Shown here piece by piece: positions 53,291-61,131 of a stretch of 64,000 bases of DNA (the first letter of the stretch is position 1; each line of letters begins with the position of its first letter). The stretch lies in contig CAYWMD010000001.1 in the NCBI GenBank assembly GCA_964458575.1, positions 124,001 to 188,000 of the forward strand, in the 5' to 3' direction. A model generated the notes under the pieces. The model made no database searches, was not told the DNA's origin, and worked only from the letters and a program-made list of their open reading frames with translations. The DNA comes from CAYWMD01 sp964458575. Lineage in GTDB: Bacteria > Verrucomicrobiota > Verrucomicrobiia > Limisphaerales > JADLHS01. Made by a program: the position numbers and the translations under genes.

Positions 53291-55117
53291 TCAAGCTGGC
53301 TGCGCCGGTGCGTCAAGCTTCTCAAAGCTCTCCTCAATCGTCGCCGTGTTCTGAATTCGGGCGAGCCGGGCATAAAGCCCATTGGCCGCCAACAATTCTT
53401 CGTGCCGTCCCTGCTCCACTATCTGGCCTTGGCGCAACACCAGAATCCGATCCGCTTTCAGAATCGTGCTCAAGCGGTGGGCGATGACAAAACTGGTGCG
53501 ACCGGCCATCAAGTGTTCCAACGCCTCCTGAATCAACCGCTCCGTGGCGGTGTCCACACTGGCCGTAGCCTCATCCAGGATGAGAATGGGCGCATTCTTG
53601 AGCAACGCCCGGGCGATGCTGACCCGTTGCTTCTCGCCCACGCTGAGTTTCACGCCGCGCTCCCCTACCCGTGTGTCGTAGCCCTGTGGCAGACGCGAGA
53701 TGAATTCGTGGCAGTTGGCCGCGCGCGACGCGGTCAACAACTCCTGCTCCGTCGCAGCCAGATTGCCATAGACAATGTTTTCCCGAATGGTGCCGTTGAA
53801 GAGGAATGGCTCCTGGCTGACCACACTGATGTGCGTTCGCAACGATGCCAGTGTCACGTCGCGGATGTCCTGTCCATCTATCAGGATGCGTCCGGAACTC
53901 AACTCGTAGAATGCCGGCAACAAGTTGACCAAGGTGGATTTGCCCGCGCCGGTTGGCCCAACCAGCGCGATCATCTCGCCGGATGCCGCGCGGAGACTGA
54001 TATTGTGAAGCGCCGCCTTGCCTTCGCCATAGCTGAAGCCGGCGTTGTCGTAAACCACCTCGCCCCGAACTGGCGTTTGCAGCGCACCATGCCGGCCCTG
54101 GCGTTCCATCGGCGCATCCAGAATGTCGAAGATGCGCGCCGCCGCCGCGCGCGCCGCTTGCAGCATTTGATTCAATCCGTGCAACCGCCCGATGGGTTCG
54201 TAAAAAAACATCCCGGCATATAGCATGAACGCCACGAGTTCGCCCACATCCATCCGCCCTTGCATGACCTGCCGGCCGCCAATCCACAACACCAGACCGA
54301 TGCCCAGCGCACCGATGAATTGCATCGCCGGCCCGTACCAGGCCCACGCGCGCATCACGACAAGCGTTCCCTCGCGCAAATCATCCGCGCGACCGGCGAA
54401 CCGTTCATCCTCGTGGTCCTGCCGGCCAAACGCTTTGATCTGGCGGACCCCCTGAAGATTGTCCATGAGCAGCGCGTTCATGGCACTGGCGGCTTCGCGT
54501 TGCAAGCGATACCGCTTGTGGGCCGTGAGCGTGTACCACAGCGCACCGCCCACCAGAAACGGCAGTGGAATCAAGGCCACCCAGGTCAGCATCGGGTCGG
54601 CGAGAAACATGAATACCAACGCCCCGGCGATGCTCAACAACGCCACTGTGCCCTGCTCCACCCCGTCAATCAGCAAACGCTCGACGGCATTCACGTCCTC
54701 GATCACCCGCGTGATCAAATCACCGGAAGCGCGTTGATCAAACCACCCGACCGGCAGGCGCTGCAAGCGCGCATAAACTTCCCGTCGCATGTCAAAGATG
54801 ACATTTTGCTCCAGGCGATTGTTGATCCGGATGCGGATGCTGTTGAACGCCTCGCGCAACAAAAACGCGCCCAGCAATCCCAGCGCAGCCCGCGTGAGCA
54901 GGTCCTGGCGATTCTGTTGGATGACGTTGTTAATGATGGTCTTCGTCAGCAGCGGATACGCCATGCCGGCGGCGAGGGACAGGACCGCGCAACCGACCGT
55001 TGTCACCGCCAGCACTTTGTAGGGACGAAGGTAAACCGCCACGCGGCCGACGACCTCGCTCGTCGAACGCGGTTTGGCCGAAAAACTGGGATCGGTTGAC
55101 TTTGTGCCGTGCGCCAT
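53291..55117 (-). CDS. MsbA-like ABC exporter (fused membrane and ATPase domains)
   Basis: Half-transporter of about 608 residues, acting as a homodimer. Residues about 25-320 form a six-helix type I exporter domain (VLSLAAGMAYPLLTKTIINN; RLPVGWFDQRASGDLITRVI). The ATPase domain has Walker A GPTGAGKST, a variant signature LSVGEKQR (for LSGGQ), Walker B ILILDEATASVD and switch IAHRLSTI. It resembles MsbA/multidrug or lipid exporters; cargo unknown. The frame extends to 55252 through a REP palindrome, so ATG 55117 was chosen. It is convergent with the radical-SAM gene. Confidence 0.9.
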   Translation of the reverse strand: MAHGTKSTDPSFSAKPRSTSEVVGRVAVYLRPYKVLAVTTVGCAVLSLAAGMAYPLLTKTIINNVIQQNRQDLLTRAALGLLGAFLLREAFNSIRIRINNRLEQNVIFDMRREVYARLQRLPVGWFDQRASGDLITRVIEDVNAVERLLIDGVEQGTVALLSIAGALVFMFLADPMLTWVALIPLPFLVGGALWYTLTAHKRYRLQREAASAMNALLMDNLQGVRQIKAFGRQDHEDERFAGRADDLREGTLVVMRAWAWYGPAMQFIGALGIGLVLWIGGRQVMQGRMDVGELVAFMLYAGMFFYEPIGRLHGLNQMLQAARAAAARIFDILDAPMERQGRHGALQTPVRGEVVYDNAGFSYGEGKAALHNISLRAASGEMIALVGPTGAGKSTLVNLLPAFYELSSGRILIDGQDIRDVTLASLRTHISVVSQEPFLFNGTIRENIVYGNLAATEQELLTASRAANCHEFISRLPQGYDTRVGERGVKLSVGEKQRVSIARALLKNAPILILDEATASVDTATERLIQEALEHLMAGRTSFVIAHRLSTILKADRILVLRQGQIVEQGRHEELLAANGLYARLARIQNTATIEESFEKLDAPAQPA

Positions 55118-55118
55118 A

Positions 55119-55279
55119 CCCTCACCCTGCCCCTCTCCCAGCCGCTGGGCGAGGGAACAGCGTTTGTTGCTGTTGAACTGTTTGGCCATCCACCGAGCAA
55201 TCCCCGACACACAACATTTCCAACCGCCTGAGAACAATTCCCCCTCTCCCATCCGATGGGAGAGGGCCGGGGTGAGGGT
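55119..55279. repeat. REPIN-like inverted pair of CCCTCACCC...CTCTCCC palindromes
   Basis: One REP-like palindrome (55119-55156, CCCTCACCCTGCCCCTCTCC...) and its inverse (55240-55279, ...GGGGTGAGGG) flank about 83 bases directly upstream of the ABC exporter start. The PfpI-type gene ends nearby at 55301. The same family appears at 59213-59274 and 62421-62570. Confidence 0.8.
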
Positions 55280-55300
55280 AAATCTGCTTCATCGTTCCAC

Positions 55301-55813
55301 TCACTTCCGCTCCAAGAAATCCGCCATCGCCTTCGCAAACGGCGCCAGGTCCAGCGGCGTGCGGCTGGAAATCAAATTACCGTCCACCACAACCGGTTCG
55401 TTAACCCAGATGGCGCCGGCATTTTCCAAGTCGTCCTTGATGCCCAGCGAACCCGTGACGCGTTTGCCCTTGAGAATTTTGGCCGAGATGGGAATCCAGC
55501 CACCATGGCAGATGAACGCCACCAGCTTGCCCTGCTCGAAACATTCCCGCGTCAGAGATAACACCTTCGCGTCGCGGCGCAATTTGTCCGGCATGAATCC
55601 ACCCGGCACGAGCAGACCGCAAAAGTCGGAGCTTCGCGCGTCGTTCAACAACAAATCCGATTTGGCGGGGTAACCGTGCTTGCCCTTGAAGTTCCTGATC
55701 TCGCTCGCGGCCAGGCGCATCGCGTAGCCGGCCTCTTCCAGGCGGAGCTTCGGATACCACAGTTCCAAATCTTCGTAGCTGTCATCCACGAAGGTGAGCA
55801 AGGCTTTCTGCAT
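55301..55813 (-). CDS. DJ-1/PfpI-family protein
   Basis: Cytoplasmic protein of 170 residues, normal length for the PfpI/YhbO group of the class I glutamine-amidotransferase-like superfamily. The nucleophile elbow is AFICHGG (C102, H103), the conserved N-terminal acid is in DDSYEDLELWYP (E14 region), and LLVPGG is intact. Relatives act as deglycases, chaperones or proteases; the exact reaction is disputed across the family. ATG at 55813. It lies upstream of the ABC exporter on the same strand, separated by a repeat pair. Confidence 0.88.
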   Translation of the reverse strand: MQKALLTFVDDSYEDLELWYPKLRLEEAGYAMRLAASEIRNFKGKHGYPAKSDLLLNDARSSDFCGLLVPGGFMPDKLRRDAKVLSLTRECFEQGKLVAFICHGGWIPISAKILKGKRVTGSLGIKDDLENAGAIWVNEPVVVDGNLISSRTPLDLAPFAKAMADFLERK

Positions 55814-55913
55814 GGAATCAGTTAACCCGAAATTTCCATTATCAAAAGGATTTTCAATTCGCCGGTGAACGAAAAGCCGTGCAAAGCCAGATCGCCTCCG
55901 CTAACTTTCCATC

Positions 55914-56768
55914 ATGTTTCCGCCGGTTGACACCAAAGACCCGACGGCCGTCGAAGTGGAAGTGCAGGCGGCATATCGCGCCATGTTTCCCGATGGCGAT
56001 CCGCTGTTCGTCCCGCGGGTCTTCGGCTGGGCTATCGAATGTTTCACCGGCAGCTATGCGGATTATCAGGCGGTGGATGCCCGCTATCACGATTTCGAGC
56101 ACACGCTCCAGGGCACGCTGTGCATGGCGCGCCTGCTGCGCGGGCGGCACCAAGCCAGGGCACAGCCATTGCTCACCCAACGCCTTTTTCAACTCGGGCT
56201 GCTCGGCATTCTGTTACACGATACCGGCTACCTGAAGCAGCGCGGCGACGCCGAGGGCACGGGCGCGAAATACACCGTCACGCACGTCAGTCGCAGCGCC
56301 GAATTTGCCGCGCGCTTGCTGAGCGAGAAGGGCTTTTCCACGGACGATGTGAAGGCGGTGCAAAACATGATCCGTTGCACCGGTGTGGATGCGGCCTTGA
56401 GGTCCATTGCGTTCCAAAGCGAGTTGGAACAAATGGTCGGGCACGCGCTGGGTACCGCAGACCTGCTGGGACAAATGGCGGCGAAAGATTATGTGGACAA
56501 GCTTCCGATCCTTTACACCGAGTTCGCCGAGGCGACGCGTTACACGCAGGACAAAACCCATTTCATCACCCTCTTTCGCAGCGCGGAGGATCTGCTGCGG
56601 AGAACCCCCACGTTCTGGGAACATTATGTCCAGTTGAAACTGAACCGCGACTTTGGCGCGTTGCATCGGTTCCTGAACGACCCGTATCCGGATGGTCCCA
56701 ATTGGTACCTGGAGCGCATCGAAGCGAACATGGAACGCATCAAGCAGCAGTTCGCGGTGGCGGGGTGA
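55914..56768 (+). CDS. HD-domain phosphohydrolase-like protein
   Basis: Cytoplasmic protein of 284 residues. Metal-binding HD superfamily motifs are visible: ARYHDFEHTLQG (H59, H63), LLHDTGY (H102, D103), then HVSRSAEFAARLL and a later helix with GTADLLGQMA. This is the layout of HD phosphohydrolases and cyclic-nucleotide phosphodiesterases, but no nucleotide-specific domain is attached. It is divergent from the PfpI-type gene (100 bases) and convergent with the secreted-protein gene at 56787. Substrate unknown. Confidence 0.8.
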   Translation: MFPPVDTKDPTAVEVEVQAAYRAMFPDGDPLFVPRVFGWAIECFTGSYADYQAVDARYHDFEHTLQGTLCMARLLRGRHQARAQPLLTQRLFQLGLLGILLHDTGYLKQRGDAEGTGAKYTVTHVSRSAEFAARLLSEKGFSTDDVKAVQNMIRCTGVDAALRSIAFQSELEQMVGHALGTADLLGQMAAKDYVDKLPILYTEFAEATRYTQDKTHFITLFRSAEDLLRRTPTFWEHYVQLKLNRDFGALHRFLNDPYPDGPNWYLERIEANMERIKQQFAVAG

Positions 56769-56786
56769 TGTGCTGAGCGAGGCGAG

Positions 56787-57638
56787 TTATGGCAAGGCGA
56801 CAATTCGATAGAATTTATCGGGCTCACCGGCCACCAAGGGAATGGGTTGGCATTTTTGCGACCCGTCGCCCGGAATGGGAGCCCCGCTGTTTGTCCAAGT
56901 CCCGCCCATCAGCGCCAAACAACATTGAATTTGATAAGCGACGTTGGAGCGGGACCGCCAACACAACTCAACTTGCGAGGCGCTGCCGCGTGTAATCGAA
57001 AGGCGAGGCGGTGCCGGCGTCCCTTCGACACGGAGCGCCCAGTTGATGAGATTCATTCCTCCGGACACACCCCATGAGTCCCCTTGCGGCGGATTGTCCC
57101 ATGCCGTTTGCCAGCGCATCAGCACAGAAGGCTGATTCGTGCTGGCAAACCAGTCGTACTCTTCTGGAAACAATCCATCAATGCGGCCGCTCAACTCGGC
57201 GACGATCCAATAGCGTTCGCCTTCCAACAGCAGCGGCGCAACTGTTGAGGTGAGCGTGGATGCTGTAGTGAATGGTAGTGAATAGATTGGCCACGGTTCA
57301 TTCGAGCTTAACACTTCCAGCGTCTGGCCGGGAGAGTTTTCCACGTCCTTCGTCAGTCGCACGCGCAGGAAGTTGCCGGGTTGTAGCTTCCGGGCGGCGA
57401 TGGGTAATGTCACCGAAGTGAGGTTGAAATCTCCTCCTGCGACAGGAAATTGCACCGCCGACCTGATCCAATTCGGTGGAAACTCCGGGGGCGGAAACAG
57501 GCCGGCCGCAATCGGCGCATAGTCGGGACTGAAGCCGCCCCCCGGATCAAAGCTGTCGAAAATAACAACCGCTCGCGCTTTTGAAGCCGTCAGCGCCAGA
57601 ACGCAGATCAAACTGAATACGAGCGCCACTCGTTTCAT
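56787..57638 (-). CDS. Secreted protein, choice-of-anchor-like N-terminus
   Basis: Protein of 283 residues with a signal peptide (VALVFSLICVLALTASKARA). Residues 22-200 resemble a choice-of-anchor-type beta-sandwich (FDSFDPGGGFSPDYAPIAAG; GERYWIVAELSG; DSWGVSGGMNLINWALRVEG). The last 75 residues are the end domain shared by several secreted proteins here (VELCWRSRSNVAYQIQCCLA...KFYRIVALP). Function unknown; surface location is inferred from the signal peptide and end domain. ATG at 57638, with a 206-base spacer to the divergent helicase gene. Confidence 0.75.
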   Translation of the reverse strand: MKRVALVFSLICVLALTASKARAVVIFDSFDPGGGFSPDYAPIAAGLFPPPEFPPNWIRSAVQFPVAGGDFNLTSVTLPIAARKLQPGNFLRVRLTKDVENSPGQTLEVLSSNEPWPIYSLPFTTASTLTSTVAPLLLEGERYWIVAELSGRIDGLFPEEYDWFASTNQPSVLMRWQTAWDNPPQGDSWGVSGGMNLINWALRVEGTPAPPRLSITRGSASQVELCWRSRSNVAYQIQCCLALMGGTWTNSGAPIPGDGSQKCQPIPLVAGEPDKFYRIVALP

Positions 57639-57844
57639 AACTCTCGGGTTCGGAACCGCCGAGCACTAACCCACCGCGAACGGATTCGCACCGGACACTC
57701 CCTTCCATACTTTCTCCCCGACGCGTTGTCATCAAAAATTCCACACCTTCTATTGCTTCGTTTGGGTCAAAAACGGGAAATCTTCCTGACGCCGTCGCGC
57801 TTTTGGCTTTTTGCTTCGCTCCTTTTGCATACAATGCTGCAACC

Positions 57845-59917
57845 ATGTCCCGGGACTATTTCTTGCACCCGTTTCAATCTGACGTCCATTTGCAGATTGA
57901 TTACGCGCGCGAACTCAACGAGCAGCAGCTTGCCGCTGTCACCGCGCCGCCCGGCCCGGCGCTGGTCATCGCGGGCGCAGGTTCAGGCAAGACCCGCACC
58001 CTCACCTACCGCGTGGCTTACCTGCTGGAACAAGGCATCCCACCCGACCGCATCCTGCTGCTGACGTTCACGAACAAGGCCGCGGGCGAAATGATGCGCC
58101 GCGTGGCGGATTTGTTGGGGCACGAATTAGCGACGCTCTGGGGCGGGACATTTCATTCCATCGGCAATCGCATCCTCCGTCAGCACGCCCAGTTGCTCGG
58201 ATTCGAGCGGGATTTCACCATCATGGATCGCGAGGACGCCAAGCATTTGATCTCGACCTGCGTGGGCGAGGCGGACATTGACACGAAGGCCACTCGCTTC
58301 CCGAAAGCCGAAGTGCTGGGGGACATTTTTTCACTGGCGGTGAACACCGAGAAATCCATCCCGCAGATTCTCGGCGAGGAATACGGTTATTTTGACACGC
58401 TGGCGCCGCAGATCGAGGACGTGCAGAAGCGTTACGCCGATCGCAAGCGGGCCACGAATGCCATGGACTTCGACGACCTGCTCGTGCTCTGGCTCAAGCT
58501 GCTCCGCGAACACGAAGAGGTGCGCGAACATTACCAGCGGCGCTTTCAGTTCATCCTCGTGGACGAGTACCAGGACACGAACAAACTCCAAAGCGATCTC
58601 ATTGACCTGCTGGCTGAACGCCATCACAACGTCATGGTTGTGGGCGACGACGCCCAAAGCATCTACGCCTGGCGCGGGGCGAACTTCGCGAACATTCTCG
58701 AATTCCCCAAGCGTTATCCGAAAGCGAAGACCTACAAAATCGAAACCAACTACCGCAGCACGCCGGAAATCCTGAACGCGGCGAACGCCGCCATCGCCGC
58801 CAACGTCCGTCAATTCGCCAAGGAACTAACCCCTGCACGCAAGTCCGGCACGAAGCCCGCGCTCGTGACGTGCGGCGACGCTTCCGAGCAAGCCGCGTTC
58901 GTCGCCCAGCGGGTGCTCGAATTGCGCGAAGAAGGTTGCGATCTCAACAAGATGGCTGTGCTGTACCGCTCGCACTTTCACGCTTTGGAACTTCAACTGG
59001 AACTCACCCGGCGCAACATCCCGTTCAGCATCACCAGCGGCATCCGGTTCTTCGAGCAGGCCCACATCAAGGACGTGACGGCGTATCTGAAGTTCGTCCT
59101 GAATCCGCGCGATGAACTGAGTTTCAAAAGACTGGCTCAACTCCTGCCCGGCGTCGGCGGCAAAGGCGCGGACAAATTGTGGCGAAGTCTGGCTGGCGAG
59201 CTTGCGGACAAACCCCTCACCCGTCCTGTGAACACCCTCTACCCATCGGAGGGGGAGAGGGACGGGGTGAGGGGCGCTCCGGCATTGCTCGCGACGGCTT
59301 TGCAATCTTGTGCGAAAGCCGTTCCAAAGAAAACCACGCTCGCCTGGGCGCAGTTCACGGCCACCGTTTCCCAGCTTGAAGCAGAGTCCGCCCGCAAAAG
59401 CGCCGCGAAAATGATCCAGATCGTCATCGAAGCCGGCTACGACGATTACTTGAAGGAGAACTTCGCCAACTACCGCTCGCGGCTGGACGACTTGAAGCAA
59501 CTTGCTGTCTTCGCCCAACAATTCAAGACCGTCGAAGAATTCCTCACGCAAATGGCGCTGCTCACCAACGTTGAAGCCGAAGACGACAAGCAACCCGCCA
59601 ATCGCGACGAGGAGCGCATCCGGCTCTCAACAATTCACCAAGCTAAGGGGCTGGAATTCGATGTGGTGTTCATCATCATGCTTTGCGACGGACTGTTTCC
59701 GTCCGCACGCTCGATGGAGACCGGCGAGGGCGAAGAAGAAGAACGCCGGCTTTTCTACGTGGCCATCACCCGCGCGCGCAACGAGCTTTACCTGAGCTAC
59801 CCGCTCATTCGCGCCGGTTACGGCAACAGCGGCGCGACCATGCAACAACCGTCTCGTTTTCTGGAAGAAATTCCCGATGAACTGGTGGACGAGTGGAACT
59901 TGCGGACGTTTGCGTAG
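57845..59917 (+). CDS. pcrA: UvrD/PcrA-type ATP-dependent DNA helicase
   Basis: Superfamily 1A 3'-5' helicase of 690 residues for DNA repair and replication restart. Motif I is AGAGSGKTRT (K49), motif Ia TFTNKAAGEM, motif II ILVDEYQDTN, motif III VVGDDAQSIYAWRGA, motif IV KIETNYRST, motif V IHQAKGLEFDVVF and motif VI FYVAITRAR. It is shorter than E. coli UvrD (720) and lacks the long C-terminal extension. ATG 57845 was chosen over an upstream frame start. An in-frame palindrome encodes TRPVNTLYPSEGERDGVRG in the 2B-like region. Its 3' end is duplicated at 60924-61061. Confidence 0.93.
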   Translation: MSRDYFLHPFQSDVHLQIDYARELNEQQLAAVTAPPGPALVIAGAGSGKTRTLTYRVAYLLEQGIPPDRILLLTFTNKAAGEMMRRVADLLGHELATLWGGTFHSIGNRILRQHAQLLGFERDFTIMDREDAKHLISTCVGEADIDTKATRFPKAEVLGDIFSLAVNTEKSIPQILGEEYGYFDTLAPQIEDVQKRYADRKRATNAMDFDDLLVLWLKLLREHEEVREHYQRRFQFILVDEYQDTNKLQSDLIDLLAERHHNVMVVGDDAQSIYAWRGANFANILEFPKRYPKAKTYKIETNYRSTPEILNAANAAIAANVRQFAKELTPARKSGTKPALVTCGDASEQAAFVAQRVLELREEGCDLNKMAVLYRSHFHALELQLELTRRNIPFSITSGIRFFEQAHIKDVTAYLKFVLNPRDELSFKRLAQLLPGVGGKGADKLWRSLAGELADKPLTRPVNTLYPSEGERDGVRGAPALLATALQSCAKAVPKKTTLAWAQFTATVSQLEAESARKSAAKMIQIVIEAGYDDYLKENFANYRSRLDDLKQLAVFAQQFKTVEEFLTQMALLTNVEAEDDKQPANRDEERIRLSTIHQAKGLEFDVVFIIMLCDGLFPSARSMETGEGEEEERRLFYVAITRARNELYLSYPLIRAGYGNSGATMQQPSRFLEEIPDELVDEWNLRTFA
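59213..59274. repeat. REP palindrome inside the pcrA coding sequence
   Basis: CCCCTCACCCGTCC at the left and GGACGGGGTGAGGGG-type sequence at the right are inverted with a one-base gap, of the same family as 55119-55279 and 62421-62570. It adds about 20 in-frame residues and no stop. Confidence 0.8.
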
Positions 59918-59991
59918 GACAGCCGTCGCGGCTGCCCCAAACTTCAGAAAGTTTACCGCTAAATTAGAGACAGGCGCGACGCCTGTCCTAC
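59914..59991. repeat. Palindromic repeat (GTAGGACAG family), copy 2
   Basis: Arms at 59914-59934 (GTAGGACAGCCGTCGCGG) and 59967-59991 (ending GCCTGTCCTAC) pair at about 21 of 25 positions. As in copy 1 at 6004, the gene's TAG stop (pcrA) lies in the left arm. It may act as a terminator between pcrA and the convergent nucleotidyltransferase gene. Confidence 0.8.
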
Positions 59992-60584
59992 GATGTTCCC
60001 AACCCCGCCTCGTCGAGCGCCCGGTTCAGCAAGTCTGTTACCCCAAGCTCGCTGGCCCAATGTTTCAGATACTGCTGGTCCAACACACCCGCTTGCACCT
60101 TGAGCACGCCTAGCAAATCCCGCCATTGCCGATCAGACACGCCGCCGCCTTTGCGATACCAATCCAGCTTGGCCAGCACCGTGTCCTCCGCCGAGGCAAA
60201 ATACAATTCCAGGGCCGAGGCTTGGCCTACAGTTTTCTTTTCACGCCGGGATAATTGGGATTGTCCGAAGGGGGTGCGCCAGGAGACAAACACATCCACT
60301 TTGCTCATGGTTTCCAGGTGGATAAGGTTGAAGGAGCTTTGGTGCTGAATAGCAGCCAATATGGCCGGAAGGTCTGCGTAAAACTCGCCGGCGAGTTGCT
60401 GCACCAGCGGTTCAGCGTGGCGGCCCAACAGGCACGCCAGCAAATCGGCATCCACCGTCTGTCGCGGCTCGCCGAACACACTGCTCGCCACCGAGCCGCC
60501 CACGAGGTAATCCACCCCAAGCTTCTCGAACGCCTGCACCACCCGGGCAACCGCCGCCAGCAGTTCGGTCTCGGCCTCATTCAT
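59988..60584 (-). CDS. Nucleotidyltransferase-fold protein (DUF6036-like)
   Basis: Protein of 198 residues with a minimal nucleotidyltransferase fold: LVGGSVASSVFGEP (GGS at 29-31) followed by TVDADLL (D45, D47), the usual metal-binding carboxylates, and a third acidic strand near SKVDVFV. The C-terminal helical part (AEDTVLAKLDWYRKGGG; QWRDLLGVLKVQ) is typical of DUF6036-like proteins. Such enzymes are often paired with a small partner and linked to toxin-antitoxin or defence activity. Its ATG overlaps the stop of the upstream small gene by four bases (ATGA), implying coupling. Confidence 0.78.
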   Translation of the reverse strand: MNEAETELLAAVARVVQAFEKLGVDYLVGGSVASSVFGEPRQTVDADLLACLLGRHAEPLVQQLAGEFYADLPAILAAIQHQSSFNLIHLETMSKVDVFVSWRTPFGQSQLSRREKKTVGQASALELYFASAEDTVLAKLDWYRKGGGVSDRQWRDLLGVLKVQAGVLDQQYLKHWASELGVTDLLNRALDEAGLGTS

Positions 60585-60832
60585 GGGCGTTTAACGGGAC
60601 CGTACGCCTTGGCGGCAAGTTCAGACCCCAGCCAAAGGTCCGCCAGACGACGCTGAAGTTGCCCCGGCGATTCGTGGGGATGCCGTTCGCGCAATCCCGT
60701 CAGTGCCAGCAGGCGCGCGGTGCGATTGGCGTTGAGCACCATGGCCAGCTTGCGTTGCGGTGAAGCACCGCGCAGCAACCCGATCAATACGCGTTCGGCC
60801 TCGGGCCGGGTATCTTCCGCCAAGGTTCGCAT
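60581..60832 (-). CDS. Small helical partner of the nucleotidyltransferase
   Basis: Protein of 83 residues from ATG 60832 (MRTLAEDTRPEAERVLIGLL, then SPQRKLAMVLNANRTARLLA and RERHPHESPGQLQRRLADLW). This matches, from memory, a widespread small family found directly upstream of nucleotidyltransferase genes, with the pattern RL-x8-A...L-x-x-RHP-x-x-x-x-x-x-L-x-x-x-x-A-x-L-x-x-G-x-x-L-A. A longer frame from 60916 adds a Cys-rich N-terminus but is less typical. It overlaps the nucleotidyltransferase start by four bases. Function unknown. Confidence 0.65.
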   Translation of the reverse strand: MRTLAEDTRPEAERVLIGLLRGASPQRKLAMVLNANRTARLLALTGLRERHPHESPGQLQRRLADLWLGSELAAKAYGPVKRP

Positions 60833-60923
60833 GGCCGAAAGATACCTCCGGTCCGATTCGATTGAAAGCAACAAGCTGCAAGCAGAGGAGTGGCAATCCA
60901 GACAGGTCTTCAGCACCGCACAT

Positions 60924-61061
60924 AACAGGCTTTGGCTCAGTTACCCGCTCATCCGCGCTGGTTACTGCAACAGCGGTGCGACCATGCAACAACCGTCAAG
61001 GTTTCTGGAAGAAATCCCGGACGAACTGGTGGACGAGTGGAACTTGCGGACGTTTGCGTAG
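60924..61061 (+). pseudogene. Detached copy of the pcrA 3' end
   Basis: Forty-five codons plus the TAG stop match the end of pcrA (59780-59917): LSYPLIRAGYCNSGATMQQP through VDEWNLRTFA, differing at three residues and at several silent positions. It has no helicase motifs before it. After GTAGGA the sequence diverges from that following pcrA. It brackets the nucleotidyltransferase pair and is probably the footprint of an insertion. The remaining spacer to 61131 shows nothing else. Confidence 0.88.
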
Positions 61062-61131
61062 GAAAGTGGCATCTTGCTGGCGCAGCCGTGCTTTGAGATA
61101 ACTCAAAAGCTATCGTCTCCGCCTTCAATAA

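Noticed and set aside
55118..55252. N-terminal extension of the ABC exporter
   Set aside because: The extra codons translate a REP pair (MGEGELFSGG...), which also gives similar peptides elsewhere; ATG 55117 is better.
59988..60916. AbiEii/AbiGii-type assignment for the nucleotidyltransferase pair
   Set aside because: The nucleotidyltransferase is much shorter than AbiEii and the partner is not an AbiEi-like regulator.
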